From an uncultured Bacilli bacterium (GTDB lineage: Bacteria > Bacillota_I > Bacilli_A > RF39 > UBA660), in the NCBI GenBank assembly GCA_949440065.1, contig CASRZP010000001.1, positions 1-41,303 of the forward strand: a stretch of 41,303 nt of DNA. Direction: 5' to 3'. How positions within the stretch are numbered: position 1 is the first letter of the stretch; the number at the start of each line of letters is the position of its first letter. Below are positions 7,822-15,259 of the stretch, piece after piece. The notes under the pieces were generated by a model. The model had not been told where the DNA came from, did no database searches, and saw nothing but the letters and a program-made list of their open reading frames with translations. The translations under genes were made by a program, and so were the position numbers.

Positions 7822-7947
7822 TTATTTAGTTAATAAACTCATTGGTGCTTCTGGTTCATCCATAACTACGATAATGCATGCAGCACTTGCAGCACCAGCA
7901 GCTAAGATACCAAGTCCAGTTAAAACTGAAGCTAATAATTTTTTCAT
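7822..7947 (-). CDS. agrD: AgrD-like cyclic (thio)lactone autoinducer propeptide
   Basis: A 41-residue ORF with an excellent GGAGGT ribosome site 6 bp before its ATG. It has the three-part layout of AgrD: an amphipathic/hydrophobic leader (MKKLLASVLTGLGILAAG), a short core containing the single cysteine Cys24 (SAACIIVVM), and an acidic, proline-containing tail (DEPEAPMSLLTK). The tail aligns with the DEQEVPKEL tail of staphylococcal AgrD. Aligning the AgrB cleavage site before the DE pair predicts a six-residue ring Cys-Ile-Ile-Val-Val-Met; the exact mature peptide is inference. Its partner agrB follows 55 bp downstream on the same strand. Confidence 0.92.
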   Translation of the reverse strand: MKKLLASVLTGLGILAAGAASAACIIVVMDEPEAPMSLLTK

Positions 7948-8002
7948 ACGTACCTCCTACTATTATTTTTGTTCAAATATTATTTATAAAAATATTTAAA
8001 CC

Positions 8003-8599
8003 TTATTGATAGTTCTTATAATTGTTATAAGGTTGTCCTGATAACTTATAAGATAATGGACAGATCATTACTGCCTCTAAAATCATAGATGTCAATAAAA
8101 TATTCGATAAAAAGTTATCGTGTATCATAAGCAAGATAATCATAAAGATAATTCCCGTTACTGTCGTCATTATTCGATAAAAAACTCTTTTTTTACGATT
8201 TAAAATTGGTCTTTTCTTAGTATCTGCAGGAGCAAATAATAGAAATAGGATTACACAAATACTAGATAAAATAATTTTTATGGGTGTCGTTAGCATCATG
8301 ATCATACACAAATAGGGTAATAAGATAAAAATTAAAGTGGAAAATATCCAACATATCCAGCTTTTTGTAGCATGTAGTCCAAATCCAGTTAATCGTAAAA
8401 GATTGAAGAAAAACATCAATAATAACGTTTCCTTGAGAGAACCAAGTAATAAAGCACATAGCAATATGGTAACAATTTTTGTTAATGTTAGATATATTGC
8501 TTCTAGTCCATATTTAATTTCAAGAAGTTTCTCTTCTGAAAAATCTGGATTAAAGTTTTTAACTAATTTTAATGAATTACCAATTACATACTGCTTCAT
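8003..8599 (-). CDS. agrB: AgrB-family accessory gene regulator / propeptide peptidase
   Basis: A 198-residue polytopic membrane protein of the AgrB family, which removes the C-terminal tail of AgrD and closes the thiolactone. Catalytic residues fall where expected: His76 and Cys83 in RLTGFGLHATKSWICW, compared with His77 and Cys84 of S. aureus AgrB. Four or five hydrophobic segments follow. Length is typical. The ATG has an AAAGGAGA ribosome site. The gene order on this strand would be agrB then agrD, so both can be read from one promoter at about 8.63 kb. Confidence 0.93.
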   Translation of the reverse strand: MKQYVIGNSLKLVKNFNPDFSEEKLLEIKYGLEAIYLTLTKIVTILLCALLLGSLKETLLLMFFFNLLRLTGFGLHATKSWICWIFSTLIFILLPYLCMIMMLTTPIKIILSSICVILFLLFAPADTKKRPILNRKKRVFYRIMTTVTGIIFMIILLMIHDNFLSNILLTSMILEAVMICPLSYKLSGQPYNNYKNYQ

Positions 8600-8627
8600 A
8601 ACTTTCTCCTTTATCTTTACATTTACC

Positions 8628-8636
8628 AGTGTAACA
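8628..8636 (-). promoter_or_regulatory. Candidate extended -10 for agrB-agrD
   Basis: On the minus strand TGTTACACT fits TGnTAnnnT, about 28 bp before the agrB ATG. The -35 is poor, which would suit an activator-dependent promoter. Upstream at 8726-8734 ACCGTTTAA matches a LytTR half-site except at its last base; a partner half-site is not clear. Confidence 0.4.
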
Positions 8637-8860
8637 TACTAAAAAACCAGAAAATAAAAATCGGGATAAAAGGTGTAATTTATAAAAGATTTTGTAAAAA
8701 GTGTAAAAAAATCAAAATACAAATTACCGTTTAACCTACTTTTTTGACCATTGATATATATTTTTAAAATGCCGTCCATATTTTTGATAAGCTATTTTTA
8801 CCCCGATGATAGTACTAGTAGTGGTTAAGATGAAAAAAAGAGTAAGGAGGTAAGCAAAGT

Positions 8861-9079
8861 ATGACCGGAAAAGTTAAGTGGTTTAATAACGAAAAGGGAT
8901 ATGGCTTTATTGAGTATAAAGAAAATGAAGATATCTTTGTTCATTATTCTGCTATCAATCAAAATGGTTATAAGACGTTATCTGAAGGACAGTATGTTGA
9001 GTTTGTACTACTTGAAACAGCGAAGGGTTATCAAGCAAACAATGTAACTATCATAAAAGATCCTGTTGAGGTAAAATAA
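8861..9079 (+). CDS. csp: Cold-shock domain protein
   Basis: A 72-residue single cold-shock domain, a small single-stranded nucleic-acid binder acting as an RNA chaperone. RNP1 is GYGFIEY and RNP2 is DIFVHYSAI, preceded by MTGKVKWFNNEKG. The end is slightly diverged (AKGYQANNVTII). It has a strong AAGGAGG ribosome site. The preceding ~260 bp contain the divergent agrB promoter and probably a long csp leader, but I could not fix the csp promoter. Confidence 0.95.
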   Translation: MTGKVKWFNNEKGYGFIEYKENEDIFVHYSAINQNGYKTLSEGQYVEFVLLETAKGYQANNVTIIKDPVEVK

Positions 9080-9121
9080 CAAATCTAAAAAAATAAAATT
9101 TTTGAGGTAAATTAAGTAGTA

Positions 9122-9147
9122 GGGCTACAAATACAAGTAGCTTTTTT
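9122..9147 (+). terminator. Intrinsic terminator of csp
   Basis: GCTAC at 9124-9128 pairs with GTAGC at 9137-9141, extended by G-T pairs, followed by six T residues. Confidence 0.8.
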
Positions 9148-9157
9148 ATTTGTCCTA

Positions 9158-9166
9158 TGTTATAAT
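9158..9166 (+). promoter_or_regulatory. Extended -10 promoter for hpf
   Basis: TGTTATAAT is a perfect TGnTATAAT, 20 bp before the hpf ATG. The same TATGTTATAAT string recurs before ftsE and the gene at 26506. Confidence 0.65.
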
Positions 9167-9186
9167 AAATTTGGGAGGTTGATGTT

Positions 9187-9717
9187 ATGCAACTAATTAT
9201 TCGAGGAGACAAAATCGAAGTTACAAAAGCAATGAACGATTATGTCAGTGAAAAGATCCAAAAATTAGAAAAGTATTTGGAAGATGCCAACGAAGTAAGA
9301 GCCAATATTTTAATTAAAATAAATGGCTTAAAGCAAAAAGTAGAAATAACGATTCCCTTAAAGTCTGTTATCTTAAGAGCAGAGGCACAAGAAAATGATT
9401 TTTATACTGCAGTAGATTTAATTATTGATAAATTAGAGCGACAAATTAGAAAGAACAAAACAAAGTTAGCAAATCGAGCAATGAAGTTCAATAAGAAGGA
9501 GTTTATTATTGATTCTATCGAGATGCTTGAAGAAGAAAATGATGATATGATTCGTAGAAAAATCATTGAAATGAAACCGATGAATGAAGAGGAAGCTATT
9601 TTACAAATGGAGTTATTGAATCATCAATTTTATTTATATAAGGATGCTACTACCAATAAGCCAATGGTGGTATATAAACGGAATGATGGCGGATATGGTA
9701 TTATAGAAACTGAATAA
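9187..9717 (+). CDS. hpf: Ribosome hibernation promoting factor, long form
   Basis: A 176-residue long HPF (YvyD/RaiA family), which silences ribosomes as 100S dimers in stationary phase or stress. The N-terminal domain (about 1-105) binds the decoding site and starts MQLIIRGDKIEVTKAMNDYV. A variable linker leads to the C-terminal dimerisation domain with KPMNEEEAILQMELLNHQFY and VVYKRNDGGYGIIE. Ribosome site GGGAGGT. In Bacillus the gene also lies immediately upstream of secA; here an IS and a surface-protein remnant have come between them. Confidence 0.95.
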   Translation: MQLIIRGDKIEVTKAMNDYVSEKIQKLEKYLEDANEVRANILIKINGLKQKVEITIPLKSVILRAEAQENDFYTAVDLIIDKLERQIRKNKTKLANRAMKFNKKEFIIDSIEMLEEENDDMIRRKIIEMKPMNEEEAILQMELLNHQFYLYKDATTNKPMVVYKRNDGGYGIIETE

Positions 9718-9733
9718 AAAGAGGTTGAGGTAA

Positions 9734-9892
9734 ATGGATATCAAAAAATTAATTGATAGGATACCCTTTACTAAGAAAAACCTAGTTAACCAAAAATTAA
9801 CTAAGGGGATAGCTTATAAAGTAAAACCCTTGTTACATAAGAATGAGGTTCTTTGTCAAATAGTGTTGGTAAACAATAAATTTGATAAATGA
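9734..9892 (+). CDS. Small ORF downstream of hpf, 3' end replaced by the IS
   Basis: A possible 52-codon ORF starting MDIKKLIDRIPFTKKNLVNQ with a GAGGTTGAGG ribosome site, 16 bp after hpf. Its last 15 codons lie inside the left end of the ISL3 element. Removing the element and one target copy gives a frame ending KNEKRFPFFLLL, which runs through the hairpin at 11255-11284. That makes real coding doubtful, and I know of no family for it. The segment also holds an imperfect stem at 9781-9806 (AGTTAA/TTAACT), so it might instead be a transcribed, non-coding 3' region of hpf. Confidence 0.3.
   Translation: MDIKKLIDRIPFTKKNLVNQKLTKGIAYKVKPLLHKNEVLCQIVLVNNKFDK
9839..9846. repeat. Left target-site duplication of the ISL3 element
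   Basis: AAGAATGA, repeated exactly at 11255-11262. Eight bp is the usual ISL3-family duplication length. Confidence 0.9.
9847..9870 (+). repeat. Left terminal inverted repeat of the ISL3 element
   Basis: Starts GGTTCTTTGTCAAATAGTG and ends TTGGT. It agrees with the reverse complement of 11231-11254 at 18 of 24 bases. Confidence 0.85.
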
Positions 9893-9904
9893 ATTGATTA
9901 TGTA

Positions 9905-9927
9905 GAGTGATTTTTAATCACTCTTTT
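9905..9927 (+). terminator. Hairpin/terminator just inside the IS left end
   Basis: GAGTGATT and AATCACTC make an 8-bp stem with a TTT loop, followed by TTTT on the + strand. It overlaps the transposase stop codon and would block transcription entering from hpf, which would otherwise be antisense to the transposase. Confidence 0.6.
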
Positions 9928-11169
9928 ATAATGCCTTTTATTAAGAATATACGAGCAACGAAATGTTCATATTTTCTATAGCCAAAAGCAATTCTTTTAA
10001 TGCATTTAATTAAATTATTCGTTCCTTCAATAACTCCATTATTAATATCATATTTGAATGAATTTTCTATATATTTTATATTTTCTTTGTATAATTTTAA
10101 AACTTGAATCATTTTTGGAGATAAATATTTATTTTGATTAAATGTTATTGATTTGAATTTGTTAAAGTCTTTTTCTTTTAATGAATTGATTAATCCTTGA
10201 TAGCACTCATAGGTAGCCTTTAAAGTGAAGTTAGTATTTATTAGGTATTGTACAATTTGCTTTTGAGATATTTCTTTTCCTCAGATAAGTCATTTTCCTT
10301 TTTGACAATTAAATTCCAGTAATCTTTTAATTTATTGTAATTAGGATTTGACTTATTGCATAGCTTAACTCTAGTTGAATTTAAAGCAACATAAGCTTGA
10401 AGCACGATATGAAATCTGTCTATTGATATATCTGCATTTTTAAATAATTTCTTAACAAGATAAATATAGCCAGAATAAAAGACGCTAGATATATGCTTCA
10501 CTTGATCTCTTTCCTGTTTAGAATATCGTTTAAAATATTTTTCCAAATCTCTAGACTTTCTAGAATCGTTAATATCAAATATATTGCCATTTTCATTATC
10601 AGTAATAATAAAAGCCATCTTACCTTTAGTATCCTTGGTAGCCTTAAATTCATCCCAGTTCATGGATTTAGGTAAATGAGGATGTCTTAAAACGGTGCGA
10701 GAAGATATTTCGGTAAGCTTTCTGTCTATTTTGGAAACAGAAACGTCCAATCTTTTTGAAATGTCTTTTTCACTTTGCTTTTCCATAAGTTCAAGATTAA
10801 TTTGAAGTTCTAAATTATTAGATTAGTCTCAGCAATAAAAGTGTTATTACAATTCTTACAAAAGAATCTTTGCTTATGAAGAATTAATAAAGAATAGCAA
10901 TTGGAAATTTTAGGAATTTTAATTTTACAATTTTTTCTAAAACCTCATTTAATAATGTCATTAGAAGATTGATTAACACATCCACAGCAAGGACAATAAT
11001 CAGGTATGTAAGTTAAAAATCCTTCAATAATCTTATAATTTCTATTTTTAATCTTTTTATCAGTGATTTTATTAGAAATAAAAATATTTTTGTCTTTAAT
11101 ATTTAATAAATTTAATATATAATCATTAGTGTACATAGATTTGAATCCTTTCAATGTTTTATTAGTCAA
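9918..11169 (-). pseudogene. ISL3-family transposase, broken
   Basis: Read on the minus strand, the N-terminal piece (from 11169) ends in the zinc-finger segment YIPDYCPCCGCVNQSSNDIIK and meets an in-frame TGA near 10945. Reading on gives the second cysteine pair RFFCKNCNNTF. A frameshift near 10820 leads to the middle piece (LELMEKQSEKDISKRLDVSVSKIDR, then the DDE domain with IDRFHIVLQAY). A second frameshift near 10265 gives the last part ending GVIEGTNNLIKCIKRIAFGYRKYEHF, the family's C-terminal signature. All domains remain recognisable, so the decay is moderate. Confidence 0.9.
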
Positions 11170-11230
11170 TTACATTGTATCAAATCTTATGTACTTTTTT
11201 ATTAAATAAAAATAGTATTAGTGAATACTC

Positions 11231-11254
11231 ACCAGCACTATTTATAATACAACC
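11231..11254 (-). repeat. Right terminal inverted repeat of the ISL3 element
   Basis: On the minus strand it begins GGTTGTATTATAAATAGTG, the counterpart of the left end. Confidence 0.85.
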
Positions 11255-11262
11255 AAGAATGA
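11255..11262. repeat. Right target-site duplication of the ISL3 element
   Basis: AAGAATGA, identical to 9839-9846. Confidence 0.9.
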
Positions 11263-11284
11263 GAAGAGATTCCCATTCTTTTTA
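11255..11284 (+). terminator. Original hpf terminator, separated from hpf by the IS
   Basis: AAGAATG at 11255-11261 pairs with CATTCTT at 11274-11280, followed by TTT. The left arm is the sequence duplicated on insertion, so before the IS arrived this hairpin lay directly after hpf. Confidence 0.6.
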
Positions 11285-11358
11285 TTGCTTTAAAATAAAT
11301 AAAAAATGATGTAGATAATAGTTTTTAAAGACAATAATGATAATAAGGAGTGATAAAT

Positions 11359-12547
11359 GTGAATAAGAATAGATTAATTATTCCTGTCTTAATGGGAATT
11401 GCTATCTTAGGAATAGTACTCATGTATAAACCGTATGCTTTATTTTCTATCCATGAAATCAGTAAGTCAGCAATTACTATCAAAGTAGGAACCATGAATG
11501 GAACAATAAAAGTAGATGGAGTGGGAGAAACTACTTTAAGCGTTCCAGCAGGAAACAGTAAAACATTTACCGTAACATTAGAAAATTTAAATAATGAATC
11601 AGGAAAGTTTTTATTTTACTATATAGGAAGTCTTTCAACGGGAGTAAAATTTGGATACTTAGAAGATTTTAATGATATTCCTCCTGATAGTGAAGGAATA
11701 GTACTTACTAGCAATGAGAAAAAAACATATTCTTTATATGTAGAAAATAATACTAATATTGATGTATCCATTCATTTAGGTGTATTAGGTGGTTTATCTA
11801 ATCAAAAATTAGAATTACCAAGTGATGGGCATGATATAGAAAAGATAGAATTAATAAAAGATGGTAGAAATCCGAATATTATAAAAATTTTTACTTATGC
11901 TCAATCACCAACTAATCCTTATTTTTGCGTAACAGGTGAAGAAAGTACGTGTGAAGAAAAAAAGGAAGCTCCAAGTTCTTATTACAGTGGTACAATTATA
12001 AAATATAGGGTGAATGATAGTGAAGAAAAATATTTTCATGTATTATCAGAGACTTCTACGACTTTAACCCTTCAACAACGAGAATATAGCATGGTATACA
12101 GTAGATAATAATACGAAAGGACCTACTGTAATATTATCCGCGTTAGAAGAAGCCACAAAGGGATGGACGAATGTATTAGATCAAGTATATACTCTATCAT
12201 ATAGTACAGGTTGTGATTTTAGTTCTTGCACACAAACACAATATAATTTAGGTTCAAGGAGGTCTAAAGCAAGATTAATCACATTAGAAGAAGTAAAAAA
12301 GGTAGGATGTAAGATAACAGATCAATCTGGTCCTATATGGATGTATAATTATTTAAGACGTTCAACAAATTATGGAGGAACGATGAATTCTTTTAGCGAT
12401 AATGGATATTGGACTAGTTCAGCTAGTACAGATTCAACAAATGCTTGGTTTATCTATGATTACGGAAAAACGACAACGCATAATACATCCTATAAATATG
12501 GAGCTAGGGCAGTAATTACGATAAATAAGAAAGCAAATAACACTTAG
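11359..12547 (+). pseudogene. Frameshifted surface-anchored/secreted protein
   Basis: A gene of about 395 codons in two frames. The first part (to a stop at 12106-12108) has an N-terminal hydrophobic anchor (LIIPVLMGIAILGIVLMY), then a beta-rich region (IKVGTMNGTIKVDGVGETT and TFTVTLENLNN) that looks like a TasA-type or Ig-like fold. The second part follows after a shift near 12085-12100 and reads IAWYTVDNNTKGPT, GWTNVLDQVYTLSYSTGC, GPIWMYNYL, GYWTSSA and YGARAVITINK. That pattern is a repeated extracellular module in gut Bacilli, perhaps DUF6273/DUF1566-like. The start is GTG 11359, 8 bp after AAGGAG; the GTG at 11350 overlaps that site. A two-base loss or one-base gain explains the break; an assembly error is possible. 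Confidence 0.7.
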
Positions 12548-12582
12548 AATATGAGAAAATACTTTTATTCTTTACGTTTTTT

Positions 12583-12591
12583 TGATAGAAT
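12583..12591 (+). promoter_or_regulatory. Extended -10 promoter for secA
   Basis: TGATAGAAT fits TGnTAnAAT, 24 bp before the secA ATG. Confidence 0.5.
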
Positions 12592-12615
12592 AGTACTAGC
12601 GAGGAGATGGAATAG

Positions 12616-15108
12616 ATGAACATTATAAAAAAATGGTTTGATCATGAGTATAAAGAATTAAATCGTTTTCAAAAAATTGCTGATCAGATTGTAGCATTAG
12701 AAGACGATATGATAAAATTATCCGATGAAGAATTAAAAAATAAGACAATTGAATTTAAAGAACGTTTAAAAAAAGGAGAAACTTTAGATGACTTGCTAGT
12801 AGAAGCATATGCTGTATCAAGAGAAGCTTGTTTTCGTGTTATTGGTGAGAGACCTTTCTATGTGCAGTTATTAGGTGCTATTGCGATTCATTTTGGAAAT
12901 ATTGCCGAAATGAAAACTGGTGAAGGAAAGACCATTACTAGTGTTATGCCAGCTTATTTAAATGCCTTAACTGGTGATGGTGTTCATGTAATTACAGTAA
13001 ATGAGTACTTAGTAAATCGTGATGCTGAATGGATGGGTGGAATTCACCGCTTTCTAGGTCTAACCGTTGGAGCAAATAGTAGGGACTTAACACCAAAAGA
13101 AAAACAAGAACAATATAATTGTGATATTTTGTATACAACCAATAACGAAGTAGGATTTGACTATTTACGAGATAACATGGTGGTAAAAAAAGAAAATCGT
13201 GTCCAACGTGGACTAAATTTTGTTATTATCGATGAAGTGGATTCTGTATTAATCGATGAAGCACGTACACCTTTAATTATTTCCGGGGGTGAAATGAAAA
13301 GTGCTAATCTATATATTGATGCAGACCGTTTTGCCAAAATGTTAAAAGAAAATGAACAATATATCTATGATGAGAAAACTAAAAGTGTTAGCTTAACTGA
13401 TGAAGGTGCTGAACAAGCTGAGAAGTATTTTAAAATTGATAATTTATATGATATCAACCAAACGACTTTAGTACATTACATCAATATGGCTTTAAAAGCA
13501 AATTATACGATGAAGTTAGATGTAGATTACGTGGTTCAAGATGATGAAGTAATTATCGTTGATCAATTCACTGGCCGTTTGATGAAAGGTCGTGCATTTA
13601 GTGATGGACTTCATCAAGCAATAGAGGCTAAAGAAGGCGTTCATATTAATCAAGAAACGAAGACTCTAGCAACGATTACATTCCAAAATTTGTTTAGAAT
13701 GTATAAAAAAATTGCCGGAATGACAGGAACAGCAAAAACGGAAGAAGAAGAATTTAGAAATATTTACAATATGTATGTTATCGAAATTCCTACCAATAAA
13801 CCTATTGCTCGTATCGATGCACCAGATTTAGTGTATGCAACGAAAGATGCTAAATATAAGGCAATTATTCAAGAAATTGTGGAACGTTATCAGCAAGGGC
13901 AACCAGTACTTGTAGGTACAATTGCGATTGAAACGAGTGAATTGATCAGCAAAATGTTAGATAAAAAAGGAATTCCTCATGAGGTATTAAATGCGAAAAA
14001 CCATGCTCGTGAAGCAGAAATTATTGCTAAAGTTGGTTTACATAAATCAGTAACCATTGCAACAAATATGGCAGGACGTGGAACAGATATTAAGTTAAGT
14101 GATGAAATTAGAGAACTTGGTGGATTATGTGTCATTGGAACAGAACGTCATGAATCTCGTCGTATTGATAATCAGTTACGTGGTAGATCAGGTCGTCAAG
14201 GAGACCCTGGATATACGCAATTCTTTGTTTCGATGGAAGATGATTTGATGATTCGTTTCGGGTCAGATAGAATTAGGACCATGATGCAATCTTTAGGTTT
14301 TGGAGAAAATGCTATTCAAAGTAAAACATTTACGAAAGCGATTAGTACAGCACAAACTCGTGTTGAAGGAAATAACTTTGATATTCGTAAACAATTATTA
14401 CAATATGATGATGTAATGAATAATCAAAGGGAAATTATGTACAATAGACGTAATGAAATACTAGATCAAGAAAGTGTTCATCCGATGATTATGGATACTT
14501 TTCACAATCATATTGCTGATTTAGTAAATTCACATATTATGCCAGAAGGATATTTAACGGACAAAGATATAGAAGAAATTGTCGAAGCTGCAAATGGAAA
14601 TCTTTTAAAAAAGGATATTATTGTGGATGAGGCAAAAGGTAAGAAGGAAGAAGAGTTAATTGAATATCTTTATGATAAAGTTGTAGCAGAATATGATGAA
14701 AAATTAAAAGATATTCCAGATGAAGTGAAAAATGAATTTGAAAAAGCATTGAGTTTAAGTGTTGTGGATAACTATTGGATGGAACATATTAATACTTTAT
14801 CTCATTTACGAGAGGGAATTCATTTAAGAAGTTATGCTCAAGAAGATCCATTACGTGCATATACTACTGAAGGTTTTGAATTATTTGATCAAATGCTACA
14901 ACGAATTGATAAAGATGTGACTATTTTCTTATTAAAAGCAGAAGTTCATCATAATATTGAACGTCGTGAGAATACGAAAAAGCAAATTACGAATAGTAAA
15001 GATGAAAGTAATGGAAAAAAGAAGCCAAAACGTGTAGAAAAAATCGGTAGAAATGCTCCTTGTCCTTGTGGTTCGGGGAAAAAATATAAACAATGCTGTG
15101 GAAAGTAG
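12616..15108 (+). CDS. secA: Preprotein translocase ATPase SecA
   Basis: An 830-residue SecA, the motor that pushes unfolded secretory proteins through SecYEG. Walker A is KTGEGKT at residues 100-106, the DEAD-like box is FVIIDEVDSVLIDEARTPL, and motif VI regions include TNMAGRGTDIKLS and QLRGRSGRQGDPG. The C-terminus is the zinc-binding SEC-C motif APCPCGSGKKYKQCC (Cys816, 818, 827, 828), used for lipid and ribosome or SecB contacts. Length is typical for Firmicutes. Ribosome site GAGGAGAT. In Bacillus prfB follows directly; here 4.2 kb of accessory DNA separates them. Confidence 0.98.
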   Translation: MNIIKKWFDHEYKELNRFQKIADQIVALEDDMIKLSDEELKNKTIEFKERLKKGETLDDLLVEAYAVSREACFRVIGERPFYVQLLGAIAIHFGNIAEMKTGEGKTITSVMPAYLNALTGDGVHVITVNEYLVNRDAEWMGGIHRFLGLTVGANSRDLTPKEKQEQYNCDILYTTNNEVGFDYLRDNMVVKKENRVQRGLNFVIIDEVDSVLIDEARTPLIISGGEMKSANLYIDADRFAKMLKENEQYIYDEKTKSVSLTDEGAEQAEKYFKIDNLYDINQTTLVHYINMALKANYTMKLDVDYVVQDDEVIIVDQFTGRLMKGRAFSDGLHQAIEAKEGVHINQETKTLATITFQNLFRMYKKIAGMTGTAKTEEEEFRNIYNMYVIEIPTNKPIARIDAPDLVYATKDAKYKAIIQEIVERYQQGQPVLVGTIAIETSELISKMLDKKGIPHEVLNAKNHAREAEIIAKVGLHKSVTIATNMAGRGTDIKLSDEIRELGGLCVIGTERHESRRIDNQLRGRSGRQGDPGYTQFFVSMEDDLMIRFGSDRIRTMMQSLGFGENAIQSKTFTKAISTAQTRVEGNNFDIRKQLLQYDDVMNNQREIMYNRRNEILDQESVHPMIMDTFHNHIADLVNSHIMPEGYLTDKDIEEIVEAANGNLLKKDIIVDEAKGKKEEELIEYLYDKVVAEYDEKLKDIPDEVKNEFEKALSLSVVDNYWMEHINTLSHLREGIHLRSYAQEDPLRAYTTEGFELFDQMLQRIDKDVTIFLLKAEVHHNIERRENTKKQITNSKDESNGKKKPKRVEKIGRNAPCPCGSGKKYKQCCGK

Positions 15109-15200
15109 CATAAAAAAGGGAAAACGAGAAATTATAAAAAGATAAATTGGTTCGATTTTTATAAACTTGTCCACAACAACTAAAAAAATGTACACAAAAT

Positions 15201-15238
15201 AAGGATGTAGACAATGTTTTATTTGTTGACATCCTTTT
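15201..15238 (+). terminator. Terminator downstream of secA
   Basis: AAGGATGT at 15201-15208 pairs with ACATCCTT at 15229-15236, and ACAA pairs with TTGT inside it after a 2-bp mismatch. A short T stretch follows. Confidence 0.65.
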
Positions 15239-15259
15239 AATTTAAGAAGGAGGTTTTTA

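Larger units (their letters stand above)
9847..11254 (-). mobile_element. ISL3-family insertion sequence, inactivated
   Basis: A 1408-bp element bounded by imperfect terminal inverted repeats (9847-9870 and 11231-11254) matching at 18 of 24 positions, with the family-like end GGTTCTTTGTCAAATAGTG. An exact 8-bp target duplication flanks it. The single transposase gene, on the minus strand, is broken in at least three places. Boundaries are therefore precise, and no independent mobility is expected. Intact direct repeats suggest a fairly recent insertion, even though the transposase has decayed. Confidence 0.92.

Noticed and set aside
8337..8642. 101-codon ORF on + strand over agrB
   Set aside because: It is the antisense shadow of agrB, without a ribosome site or family resemblance.
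10945..10947. In-frame TGA in the transposase as a tryptophan codon (Mollicutes code)
   Set aside because: prfB (RF2) is present with UGA-dependent frameshifting, and rpiB, uvrA and the second yitT gene end in TGA, so UGA is stop here.
15170..15178. DnaA-box-like TGTCCACAA after secA
   Set aside because: One mismatch, isolated, and not near dnaA or dnaN; probably chance.
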